Below are positions 61,901 to 64,000 of a DNA stretch of 64,000 nt, one piece after another. The notes under the pieces were generated by a model. The model was given only the letters and a program-made list of their open reading frames with translations, made no database searches and had not been told where the DNA came from. The translations under genes were made by a program, and so were the position numbers. The first letter of the stretch is position 1. Each line of letters starts with the position of its first letter. Location: assembly GCA_022846635.1 (NCBI GenBank), contig AP025685.1:682001-746000 (forward strand), written 5' to 3'. The stretch comes from Salmonella enterica subsp. enterica serovar Choleraesuis. Its GTDB lineage: Bacteria; Pseudomonadota; Gammaproteobacteria; Enterobacterales; Enterobacteriaceae.

Positions 61901-64000
61901 GGTATTTGCAGATACTGGATGGTGATGCAATGGGATATCAAAACTATGATGTGAAGGCACAGGTAAAAAGCAGTGCAGGCAACGGAAACGTGACTGGTAT
62001 CGCTACAGGTGCCCTGAATGTTGTGAATGAAGCTGATATGACCCCGGTTTGGACATCGCAAAATATGGCTAATGCCTACACCGCGACGTACACGCTGGGT
62101 GATAACGGTCAGTGGATGATTGCTAACAACCGCCAGGTAACGACTTTCAATGGACTTAATGAAGCAGAGTCGAAAGCATTCACTTTCCCATCGACCCTTA
62201 ATGGAGACTTTGTTAGCGGTACTTTTGTAGACTTTGACCGTGATGGCGACAGCGATATTGTGGTGACCCGTAGCAACTATGGCGGGGGTAATAATATTCC
62301 TGTGATGGTGAATAATGGTGATGGTACCTATACCGGCCAGGTTCAGGGAGTTGGCACACCAATATGGTATGCAGCCGTAGTTGCTTATGACAAAGAAGGG
62401 GATGGATATCTCGACTTCGTAGTGAGTGATGCGGGCGCAACTCCAGACTCTATGGGCTTTATCAATAACAATCAGGGAACTCTAGTAGCGGCTGGTGATT
62501 CAACTACGCCACTGAACAGAGCTGATGAGCAAATCGGTAAGACTGTTGGCAAATTCGAGATGTTGCACGAAGCATCAGGCGTCGACATCAACAACGATGG
62601 GAAGGTGGATATTGCGCTCCATACCACCAACTCAATAAATACCGCCACCAGCTACTTTACTCTGTCCACCATGCTTAACCAGGGTGATGGCACCATGGTG
62701 TGGGGACAGAACATGTATGGCACGTTCTTCGCTGATGCTGGTGAGGCGCAGGCACAGTATGCTATCTCTATGACTTGGGCTGACTTTGATGGTGACGGAT
62801 ATATGGACCTCTATCTTGGTAGCTCAAGGGTCAATGGAGTCACTGGCAATAATCAGTACCAGGGCGTCGTTATGCGTAATGACGGTAATGGATTGTTGGA
62901 GCCCGCTGAAAAGGTAGGAACTTCGACAACCGACAAGTATCAGAGTAATACCTCGGTTGCCGTGGACTGGGATCATGACGGTAAAATGGATGTGATTAAG
63001 CTTGCGAAAACCGGGCAGTCTTATCTCTATACCAATACGTCAGAAAAAGGTGCTATCAGCTTTAGTGACGGGCAGGCAATCGGCTCGACATCCACGACCC
63101 GCGTATCGGGGGCGGCGTTGGTTGATTATAATTGGGACGGTGCCACCGACCTGCTGATTACTCGTCAGAGTGGTGCGCCTGAGCTGGTACTCAACCAAAA
63201 CAAGGTTGAATACGGTGAAACTATTCATCTACGTATTCTGGATGCAAATGGAATTAACGTGTTCTATGGCAACACGGTTAACCTGTATGACTCCCAGAAT
63301 AACCTGGTAGGTAGCCAAATCCTCAATGCACAGTCTGGGTTTGGCATCAATGACTCTTCGGCACTGGTTAGTTTCTATGGGCTTAATGCCGATGAAACCT
63401 ACCACGCAGAACTGGTACGAGCTATTGGAACCGAGCGAGCTGATATCAATCAGGATAACAACCTGAGCTGGGGAGGGTTGAAAGCGACGGATCCATTCGA
63501 TAATTACGTACTTAGTGCTGAGAAGGGTGATGCGGATAACAGCGGTAAATTTACCGGAACAGGCTACAACGATACCTTCTTCGCAACCCGGGGAGGGGAT
63601 AGCTACGATGGTGGCGGCGGTACTGAAACCTGGTCAGAGCACAATACGTGGTCTTCTACCGGCGGTATAGACATTGTTGACTTTAAACTGGCTGACACCG
63701 GTGTCACAGTTTCTCTGGCGGAAAATGGGGCTCAAGATACCGGATTTAATACGGTAACTTTGAAGAATATCGAAGGCCTTGCTGGTTCGGAGTTTGACGA
63801 CGTCTTCACAGGTAACGCTCTGAATAACCAGTTCGAAGGCCGCGGCGGTAACGACACCTTTAATATCGGCAACGGCGGCCAGGATACCCTGCTGTATAAG
63901 TTGCTAGACCAGAATGATGCTACCGGCGGTAACGGCAGCGATGTGGTTAACGGCTTCTCGGTAGGTACCTGGGAAGGGACGGCGGACTCCGACCGCATCG
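37933..64000 (+). CDS. Giant BapA/LapA-like type I secreted repeat adhesin (3' end outside window)
   Basis: The frame is open from a GTG at 37933 (AAGGAG 6 bases upstream) to the window end: 26,068 bases, at least 8,689 codons, without a stop. Domains in order: a Bap-type prefix (about residues 1-125, with AKIINIIARNTASKTVLNS, VERYVRQGKDLLIYM and VIRCGNYFA); a hydrophobic Gly-rich stretch, GWIAGGLLVGGGIGALL (about 137-153); a long array of Ig-like domains of about 100 residues (to about 59.8 kb) with the recurring pattern AGDDVINAxE, ISGT, GQxVTVxxNGxxY, DGSW, DxAGN, VDTxxP; five Ig-like domains of another type; a section with six DxDxDG motifs; and an RTX-type start (GSEFDDVFTGNALNNQFEGRGGNDTF). 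The acidic, Ca-binding composition and the TolC-like neighbour indicate type I secretion and a role in biofilm or host attachment. The length is extreme even for this family. Confidence 0.93.
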   Translation, partial: MAKIINIIARNTASKTVLNSEGNLSVLLTTPSVVQIQGSPADVERYVRQGKDLLIYMKDGSVIRCGNYFATDEGGEKHSELVFQDSNNQLTHITFGDTGDLTGLAQVTLTPQATTIASIEPFIEQGALDSMPWGWIAGGLLVGGGIGALLANDDGGGSNHTQIIDNTRPVETAKPSFVVSDNQGDRQGVLSSNALTDDTTPTFSGTGQPGSTIQIKDASGKTIGSAMVDKDGSWSVTLPAQSAGKHTYSVVQVEGNKVTEGGNITLEIVTAKASLTVDTTAGDNVVNASEAAQAVAIGGMSKELPAGTEITVTLNGKSYTTKVAANGSWTVSVPAGDVAKLAEGVHQVKVTGTDRTGNIITSEQTLTVDTQAPIASIDKLTADNVLNNVEIAGKQTLTGTTNAEEGQTVTVKLGSHTWTTKVQAGGKWSIDLAAGELNDLPQGANAVTVIVSDKAGNQSTTTGSITVSSKAPTLTVDNLTDDNVLNASEQAQVQILSGKTDAAPGSKVEVVINGTTILGAITNDGSWSAPLPPELIQQLGQGAQQATVTITDAAGNVTTQTHDFTTQAAAPVIEITQINGGQILNIEGVSQPLTITGTTNLDVGTSLIVTLNGKQYHAQVTEGNGTGNNVWLLKVPASDLAHLDNTTYEVAVSGTNAIGNSCSDSNTLVVDTLAPVIGIDKLTDDNVLNNVEISGKQSISGTTDAEPGQTLTVKLGSHTWTTKVQAGGKWSIDLAAGELNDLPQGANAVTVIVSDKAGNQSTTTGSITVSSKAPTLTVDNLTDDNVLNASEQAQVQILSGKTDAAPGSKVEVVINGTTILGAITNDGSWSAPLTPELIQQLGQGAQQATVTITDAAGNVTTQTHDFTTQAAAPVIEIAEINGGQTLNSEGVGQPLTVTGTTNLDVGTSLTVTLNGQEYQAQVTAGSNPDVNEWLVQVPVDHLVALDNTTYQVTASGTNGIGNSCSGSGKLVVDTLPPSVAINTIAGDNLLGQEDLALTQTISGSVNHAKEGDKVVIKLNGVTLDTVTVKADMTWSLDVTPQVMAALGDGTVDVTAIVTNFSGNSSSSHSSFVINAGLPGLGVDIVSGDDIINAIELNQDLKISGTSSHVLEGTTVRLEINGEEVGSAVIEAGGRWQTGLSSEQLKALVANSGQQDLIDFNIKVSANDGYNEVQGQHGVTVDLSPTAITLNEVTGDDMISAAEKGAGITLRGTTLNVEEGQTVIIRIGSETLTTTVEANGDWRYDVPADKLDALKDGALDIQVSVVNASGNTATSNRLVTVDTQAPDISINAFVDDNIVNSADAATNQTLSGTSSAEPGQKITVNLNGKNYSTTVASDGTWAVNVNSEDLLALGQDTHSITVTVQDRAGNPATAGSTILVDTRAPGVIIDDFTADNILNLSEHQLPQVITGSSTGGTVGDVVKVTLNYVTDSGPRSVEYTTVLDASGKWSIGVPAEQIKALEGESKISVSITDKAGNTGSAEKPFDIQLDPPQIAIQSNIASDDVINAQEKGVDLKVTGTSNQAGQQITVTINGLDYTTTADAQGAWSVTVPPADLAKLGEASYVVTASVTDKAGNSASDSHTVIVDTSSPRVIIVGLEDNDAVINDTELNDGQTLIGRVENAEPGCEVTVTVGGFSDTVNVQPDGSWRVSLSADDLKALGDGALDFKAEVINGRGNHGESHFQAEIDAGFPGIRIDTVSGDDVVNIVEQKGTVIISGTVIGAEIGADVVVNVNNQTYTTTLLRDGTWSVEVPPQDVRTWPQGELEINASVSDSAGNNSSWAHDINIDLTPTAITINPLSTDNVINLAERDLPLTLSGTTTEVEAGQTVTIVFGGRQYSTEVQSDGSWSYEVPAADLQTLREGDASVQVSVSNVNGNQASSGQDYRVDLTPPVTVIEAINGDNQVNAAEASGGFDIKGQTTAEPNQVVTVVWGDQSKTATVNADGTWSVHMDGVDISTQSQGPQKVTVTVEDKAGNSSTTTQTVLVDTIVPSITINDFGGADNILNSSEHQQSQIISGNVQGAEPGNKVTVTIGDWSITTILDASGNWSVGMPAAQVKDLTEGSHTISVEVTDSADNSTTATHPFNVTTSEPFIAIDAISNDGVINAQMSGEGITVTGTSDQGGQQITLMLNGCEYTTKAEPGGNWSIDLSPADLAALGEAGYTLTASVTDTAGNSASATLPVLVDTASPVVTINGLENNDNVINIDDVTNGQTLSGTTHNVEPNQIVIITIGGQEHRATVDVNGDWSIALDTATLQALGDGRLTAYATVTNQHGNSGSSQYDFEIDADIPGIRIDTVAGDDVINFIEHQQDLIISGSSSGAKAGAEVSVTINGQLHVTTLHGDGTWSVKVDASEVSAWNGSKVTISASVPNANGNQSAVIGHDVVLDLNPVAITIDPITSDNVVNHAERNEGITLSGAVNGIEDGQQVSVTFAGNHYLVTIENGRWSLEVPENKLNALRDGEASITVSATNVNGNTASAELQYHVDMTAPNISIDVTGEDNQINATEAANGFVISGSSDAEPGQEIVINWLGKPYPVNVGEDGLWTITVDKVTDTGAMVQGIQEITITTTDRAGNSTTVTKAINVDTLVPEITLTPITGDNILNATEYTQAQIISGSCLNAQPGAAVVVSINGKSYTTVLGNDGSWQLGIPAADIAALSKGDNELTVTVTDSAGNTSKVTENLQVVLTEPLIAINQIAGDDIINAFEKAEGVSISGTSNQNGGEITVTLNGLTYSTTADSDGNWQLDVPPADLAWLGEAGYTITATVTDSVGNHASTSHGVTVDTSAPRVTIEPLGDDVINITESASVQTIRGTTQNAEVGSVVTLVLGGVTYTADVKAGGVWSVDIPANTFNQFGDGKVEVEVSVENGRGNVGSAQHELMVDAGLPGLRFDTVAGDDVINILEAQGAIVISGTTSEVPSGNLVTITVIEKDTGLSREYSAQVNVDGSWTATMPAADAAAWQNGTLNISASVDNGSGNTASFGHQVQVDLSGVAISIDPVADNNVLNAAEQKTDLLLTGTTAGVEAGQIVTIIIAGHQYQAVVETDGSFSYTVPFADLASLRDGSASVQASVCNVNGNGAQAEQNYIVDLTAPVLTIDSVTGDNILNAAEAADEIIVSGYTNAEPGQQVVVIWNGTEHLTTVEANGSWSCTLPPADPSMPQVPYDLQVSVADKAGNTTEVTQVLEIDTLVPVITINTIAGDNTINATEHGQAQVISGSCINAEPGAIVTVTVGSEKYTTALGADGTWSVGLPASAVAALSAGENTVHVSVTDAAKNTGEKEVSFDVNLTPPSIVIDTVAGDNVINRAEKSADLVITGTCNPADSEVTVTLNGNNYLAQVDADGNWTATVPPAELAAMGEAVYTITVAATDSVGNHNTASHQVLVDTSLPQITIDPIAVDDIINDVEIKSEQLISGRVDNVEVGKTVYVDVGGTIYNAQVGSNGLWQVGIPAEDWQAIGQGDLTVKAWVENQNGNRGDASRDITLDVDYPSLRVDTVAGDDVVNAIELSQNLVITGSFTGIDTAKGLTVTVNGISTSAEISKDGTTWQVSFKPEEMANWADGPLTVEVSGTNASGNTQSIKHNFTVDTEQTAITIDTLFGDDRLNAVEMQGAFEITGQTSNVEDGSKVTLILGGNTYTADVANGKWSVNVTQDDLAGLLDGRNSVSVSVANKNGNVASADRLFTVDSEAPVVTIDTVAANNIVNAAEAAGVVTISGSTTAEAGQTVDVWAGAVHLGSATVTAGGRWTMDVTEFASLTDGNIDLVAKVSDKAGNPGEATQGILLDTAAPTLTIDNFAVDNVLNAREVSEAQVISGSSTGAAAGDKISVVFGGNTYSTIVDTNGKWSVGVKASDLQQLDEGSHDIVVTITDAAGNSHSETLPVSVDTIEPALTINTLSDDGILTSDEQTKDLEITGTCDIKQAGVQVTVQLNGKSYYGTTDADGNWSVLVEPADLKALNDNQQYLVTASATDSAGNTGSVVSQLDVSVHLPRITIDSITADDVINTTEAGSGVTISGEIDVPVNTIEVRIGGKVFSGSEITIDNSGEKPKWSLNLDADTIAELGDGLLTVNVVATDDLGNSSSNTRDFTIDASLPGIRINTVAGDDVINAIEHGQELVVTGTSENIASGTTVFITVGDYTTDALIGLDGRWSATIPQSEVAELNDGPVTITASGDNAIGNNYSVGHDITVALGGDVVVAINNVTTDNILSAGEIAKDEFILSGTSTGTEVGDRVDIVIGGNSIQTTTEAGGSWSINLPASMLDGVKDGSTQVSVTITNGDGNSASAGHTFTLDTTPPVIVVNPLTSDNVINASEAAAVVISGYSNAEPGQTVTITADGLAPSLTAVVQADGSWSASVPADLFPDNYTGNVEFTASVSDLAGNPSTTTHTVGVDTLAPQVSVNNLTADNVINAAEKGQAQVISGTSTNSEPGDTVAVNFGGTTWQTAVDSSGNWSIGIPAAEMGNLSDGNNSFTVTISDRAGNSETITHNFSVDTGKGWITFDKPAEDGVLNATEKGEPLVLTGESSLAEGTAITLTLAGKTYDIVAGVGGAWTCEIPESDLALLGEANYSITASGHDASGNLVTGSEPMLVDTIAPVITVASITSNDIISAEEAQGNVTIMGTVTGAAAGDSVNVVVGGIDLGTVSVNPDGTSWNIALTPEQMAQLGDGLLTVEVAITDDHGNVGTGSRDFTIDTGIPGIRIDPVTGDNVLNMAERDLELWITGTTYGVKAGAAVTVTVDGENYEVTTNPDGSWVVKVAPGDMVDWDSNLTVTAKVEDDAGNQASISQDVRVDNAEVSVAIDYITDDNVISSGEKPNALTLTGTTTGVEENQTVTITLGGKQYTAKVESDGSWSIPLEAGSFNALRDGEVTIQLSVENQAGNKATNSHVFEVDTVAPVITINSVTEDNIINATEFAAGVTISGTSDAIGQELTVEFNGKPHTTTVGADGSWTLLVETDDLAGLAQGANSLTVKVADEAGNERTASHTLQVDTEAPEVIINTIAGDDKINSTEKGQALVISGGSNRGSAGDSVEVMFNGNPYYTQLDANGKWSVGIPAADMANMTDKGYEVEVSITDKAGNVGDASHSFIVDTQTPTITFNALSANDDNVLNAIEQQQALTVSGESSLGADVEITVTLNGVNYTATTNVDGDWSLTIPASDLANLGEANYVLSASGTNDNGNSASGSTNMLVDTRAPQVTIDSVTGDDIISIEEAAGAVTISGSTQGAQAGNTVTVLIAGKPHTTQVEADGSWTLDLDTGELELLGSGPLNISASVTNNNGNTGNGQRAIDIDSTQPGIRIDSVTADNVINNAERAADLIISGTTTDVGTGSLVTVVIGGETFEPVATNADGTWTLIVKASEMVDWSGDSINVTASVVNVSGNNASFTEIVGLDTREVSISIDPVTTDNVVNLAEKGGIITLTGKTTNVDDGQTVTVTIGGKQYTGLVSGNSWSAQLDAGALNSLRDGSASVQVSVSNDSGNSASNGRDFEIDTVAPVVVFDSVTADNVLNAKELGEALTLTGSTTAEPGQNVSVTIGSVTEEVTVDANGLWSITIPAGELSGLGLDANQGMQNVTVTVADKAGNSTTASHGFLVDTVAPTTSINTVAGDDVINISERGQALVISGHSDDANPGDKVTVSLNGTSYTTQTDASGNWIVGVPAADVANLAAGKHDIAVTLTDSAGNTTVTPAVKPIVVDLDIPTITFGKLAADDVLNAIEQGQDLVVNGNSNMLAENAVVTVTLAGRQYTATVQGDGSWSLNIPPADLMTLGDTNYTLSASASSTTGNPVTGSTQLLVDTRLPTVNIDTISTDDVINIEERDNDIVIKGTVSGAAVGDDVTVVVGGIVKEVKVQDGGTWQATLTADEVQSLGDGPLDASVSVTNAHGNTGSDSREFVINLDQPGLRFDTVAGDDVINSIELGQPLVITGSSTGLEAGTEVTVTDANDVKYHGITTADGSWTVTITDVSGWTPGEVMLTASAQNDAGTPVNIGHQVTVDNAPVAIVIDTIATDDVINAQERGEPLTISGTTNAEAGQTVTLVVAGKTWTTTVEADGSWHYDVPASALSALRDGMASAQVSVSNINGNPASAAREFMVDTSAPMLTIDPVTSDNILNASEVAAGITLTGTSTAEAGQSIAIDLNGQSLSAIVQANGTWSVNVGSDKLNLLNQNENTLTATVTDQAGNSTTTTHQVLVDTVAPTVTIDAIAGDNVINSSEQKQALVITGSSSGGRAGNTVTVILNGKDYVTQLDAAGNWSVGIPAEAMQLLAAGSDAVRVTITDSAGNVGEATRSYTVDNGQPSISFADIADDNVLNATEQGQTLKVSGTSTGLEANTTITVTLGGKEYTAQTDADGKWTLDIQPTDLAQLGDSLHTVSASASSKSGNPASGSASLTVDTRAPVVTIDDITADNVLNIEERDSDLTISGKVTGAAENNTVYVTLAGKTYTATVDSSLNWSLDIPSADLATLGDGALTLTASVTNDRGNTGQGSHEFQVDYKEPGLRFSDVAGDNVINLSEHDQPVVIRGTSTDLAAGTIVTVSVSGQNHQGVVQSDGSWSVPVDAADVRQWPAGPLVMTATAAGGASGNSATISHTVTVDLSPVSISVDDVTSDNVLNAIEMGEGITLTGSTTGVEKGQMVNISFGGRTYSATVGEDGTWGVAIPSTDLSSLAEGSAQISVSVINKIGNPASSSHQFTVDTVPPHVTVDLVTADNVLNIAEAAAGVTVSGTTDAPAGTAVQLTLNGQSYAGVVGADGTWSVVLDASALAGLITGNQAYQVSISDAAGNVATTNASFVVDVSAPTVSFNTVAGDDIINLAEHGQAQVVSGTTTGTVAGNIVEVKVGGFTATTAVDSNGNWSIGLPASEVEALQNGSVTLEATVTDSAGNTGDATKTITVNTSNILLTVDIPAQDGVLNINEQKKDLTITGTSSSLPDGSAVTVTFNGKSYDADIIDGRWSITVDKADLATLTDGSSYVVTVNATDSAGNTATASQSLRIDTTAPEIIISPVAVDNVINAAEHGKALVINGSTTAEVGRTLTVTVNGKSYTSQVAADGTWKVTLPQADVALLPEGNLSVDAMVSDTSGNIGSGSETIRVDITPPTITINAVSNDDLINALEQLTAQTISGTTTAEVGQTITITLAGRTYSALVTAGGNWEVKVQPVDFVGLVDGKYAINATVKDTAGNTGTGSREITLNGEAPAITINTVAQDDVINAAEHGQPLTITGTTTAPINQTVTVTLNGQNYTALVKAGGLWSVVIGATAVQALADGGSYDISASVSNLIGNSVTETHNITVDTTPPSMTITIDSVVGDSGLSNTDFITNVGNVVLNGQIGSVLGAGEKAQISLDNGATWIDLVINGLSWRYSDDRALLDGSHNYQVRVIDAAGNVGATDSQDVVIDRVAPEAAKTIVIDRIAEDTGLASDDFITSDRQLTLEGHLGAALSTGEHLRISTDGGVTWTEVMTNGTNWSYVDTRELADGDYVYQLQVIDDAGNIGQTVNKTVTVDGTRPDMDNVVTITHITNDSGLSDSDFVTNDRNITVHGALTSTLKPGEFVQISSDGQNWVMVTTIGNTWFYDDPRTLLEGENKYYVRVIDTAGNVGSSAEQTVVVDVTQPDSGITISVTGITTDSGFDTHDYLTNDRSPTLHGELGMALGENEYLQISRDGKLTWETIAVRAGETTWSWAETNLLGDGAYIYDFRVIDLAGNVSDTSSQTINIDGTAPVYGLSITGISSDTGQSSSDYITMDRTLTLEGAIGQELGDGERVQINIDGTWVDTVVSGTTWSYEDTRELADGDYNYQVRIIDHAGNVGSTTSQIVTVDNVEPDSTGTIQYGVDNSGDLHGNILSGVSTDELNPEFHGVIDVPLEDGALVELYRTGTDGRQHLVGKVNMTTDLSWMLSDSLGGMADGEYRYVLRITDKAGNYTDSDEFLYNLDTWVPTTTALVHELTTTDTTPIVTGEISDALLANEYLEVNVDGKVYTSRTGGGIVIDPAHNTWYLQILDGDAMGYQNYDVKAQVKSSAGNGNVTGIATGALNVVNEADMTPVWTSQNMANAYTATYTLGDNGQWMIANNRQVTTFNGLNEAESKAFTFPSTLNGDFVSGTFVDFDRDGDSDIVVTRSNYGGGNNIPVMVNNGDGTYTGQVQGVGTPIWYAAVVAYDKEGDGYLDFVVSDAGATPDSMGFINNNQGTLVAAGDSTTPLNRADEQIGKTVGKFEMLHEASGVDINNDGKVDIALHTTNSINTATSYFTLSTMLNQGDGTMVWGQNMYGTFFADAGEAQAQYAISMTWADFDGDGYMDLYLGSSRVNGVTGNNQYQGVVMRNDGNGLLEPAEKVGTSTTDKYQSNTSVAVDWDHDGKMDVIKLAKTGQSYLYTNTSEKGAISFSDGQAIGSTSTTRVSGAALVDYNWDGATDLLITRQSGAPELVLNQNKVEYGETIHLRILDANGINVFYGNTVNLYDSQNNLVGSQILNAQSGFGINDSSALVSFYGLNADETYHAELVRAIGTERADINQDNNLSWGGLKATDPFDNYVLSAEKGDADNSGKFTGTGYNDTFFATRGGDSYDGGGGTETWSEHNTWSSTGGIDIVDFKLADTGVTVSLAENGAQDTGFNTVTLKNIEGLAGSEFDDVFTGNALNNQFEGRGGNDTFNIGNGGQDTLLYKLLDQNDATGGNGSDVVNGFSVGTWEGTADSDRI
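38755..41160 (+). repeat. N-terminal Ig-like domains of the adhesin with a 906-bp duplication
   Basis: About eight Ig-like domains of roughly 300 bp. Bases 39171-39655 reappear almost unchanged at 40077-40558, a distance of 906 bp (302 residues, three domains); I see only a handful of silent or single-residue changes. The rest of the 906-bp unit (39661-40070 against 40567-40970) has diverged clearly. This part is irregular compared with the ordered array to the right. Confidence 0.85.
41150..59200 (+). repeat. Ten-copy higher-order repeat (about 1.8 kb, six Ig-like domains per copy)
   Basis: One domain type with the signature [LIF]PG[LI]RxDTVAGDDVIN recurs with its proline codon at 41164, 43003, 44800, 46591, 48397, 50206, 52015, 53809, 55624 and 57415, i.e. 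every 1,791-1,839 bp. Other domain types keep the same phase, for example the LGEAxYxxTASxTDxxGN type near 42.6, 44.4, 46.2, 48.0, 51.6, 53.4, 55.2 and 57.0 kb, and the SExxQAQxISG type near 43.9, 45.7, 47.5, 51.2 and 58.4 kb. Copies differ strongly at DNA level. Confidence 0.88.
59815..61380 (+). repeat. Five Ig-like domains of a second type
   Basis: Five units of about 315 bp start with the pattern D(S/T)Gxxxx(D)(F/Y)(I/V/L)TxD, as in GDSGLSNTDFITN, EDTGLASDDFITS, NDSGLSDSDFVTN, TDSGFDTHDYLTN and SDTGQSSSDYITM. Each ends in a strand (Y/F)xxRVIDxAGNVG. They lack the DDVINAxE motif of the main array and resemble the distal Ig-like domains of other Bap-type adhesins. Two further, less regular domains lead to the next section. 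Confidence 0.8.
62040..63200 (+). other. FG-GAP/VCBS-like section of the adhesin (predicted beta-propeller)
   Basis: Six acidic Ca-binding-type motifs are spaced 150-200 bp apart: DFDRDGDSD (62230), DKEGDGYLD (62389), DINNDGKVD (62587), DFDGDGYMD (62782), DWDHDGKMD (62968) and DYNWDGATD (63124). Each is followed by a short hydrophobic strand and a variable loop. This is the pattern of FG-GAP repeats that build integrin-type beta-propellers. It lies between the stalk of Ig-like domains and the secretion end, a usual place for the ligand-binding tip in such adhesins. Confidence 0.75.

Noticed and set aside
38196-63998. Many long open frames on the minus strand inside the adhesin gene (up to about 470 codons)
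   Set aside because: They are frame shadows of the repetitive, Thr/Asp/Val-biased coding strand: they repeat with the same period, lack ribosome-binding sites and show no domains.

Overview
The window comes from a gammaproteobacterial chromosome of the order Enterobacterales. The central block (about 21.5-35.8 kb) carries the conserved set tRNA-Phe, mltC, yggX, mutY | trmB, yggL, yggN | hemW, rdgB, yggU, yggT, yggS | yggR | ruvX, yqgE, gshB, rsmE, endA, sprT, in the same order and with near-identical protein lengths as in Escherichia coli. The species cannot be fixed from this. Everything to the left and right of the block is accessory.

Left accessory region (1-21.5 kb). It opens with the end of a chaperone-usher fimbrial operon and a LuxR-type HTH regulator. 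A tightly packed eleven-gene block follows at 1437-12245. It encodes a 65-residue Cys-rich peptide with a double-glycine leader, a membrane-anchored DsbA-like thioredoxin, an LpxL-like acyltransferase, a C39-peptidase ABC exporter, a MacA-like adaptor, a MacB-like ABC pump, an outer-membrane efflux lipoprotein, a FabF-like ketosynthase, a MaoC-like dehydratase and an acyl carrier protein. I read this as a candidate pathway for a disulfide-bonded, possibly fatty-acylated, ribosomally made peptide with two-step export. It is the strongest candidate for an undescribed system here. Next come a ToxR/CadC-type regulator with a FidL-like partner, a PapI/FaeA-like regulator, ygbA, a LysR regulator with an SRPBCC gene, a GlxA-family AraC regulator broken by a seven-G tract, and two orphan type VI secretion tip genes (PAAR-like and vgrG). 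vgrG ends exactly at the edge of a 164-bp tandem repeat derived from the 3' end of the tRNA-Phe gene and its terminator.

Central core (21.5-35.8 kb). These are housekeeping genes for murein turnover, DNA repair, tRNA and rRNA methylation, glutathione synthesis, PLP homeostasis and nucleotide sanitation. Between yggN and hemW, where E. coli carries ansB and yggM, there is an RHH/GNAT toxin-antitoxin pair with a palindromic operator.

Right accessory region (35.8-64 kb). Beyond sprT lie an AT-rich regulatory stretch, a TolC-family outer-membrane protein of the LapE/AggA kind, and one uninterrupted reading frame from 37933 through the window end (at least 8,689 codons). It encodes a BapA/LapA-like type I secreted adhesin: an N-terminal prefix or retention domain, roughly 70 Ig-like domains of about 100 residues, five Ig-like domains of another type, a six-motif FG-GAP (beta-propeller-like) section and the start of an RTX-type secretion end. 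About 60 of the Ig-like domains form ten copies of a higher-order repeat of about 1.8 kb (six domains). A separate 906-bp spaced duplication near the N-terminus is almost identical at DNA level. Fimbriae, the adhesin and the peptide cluster suggest a surface-attached, competitive lifestyle; this is inference.
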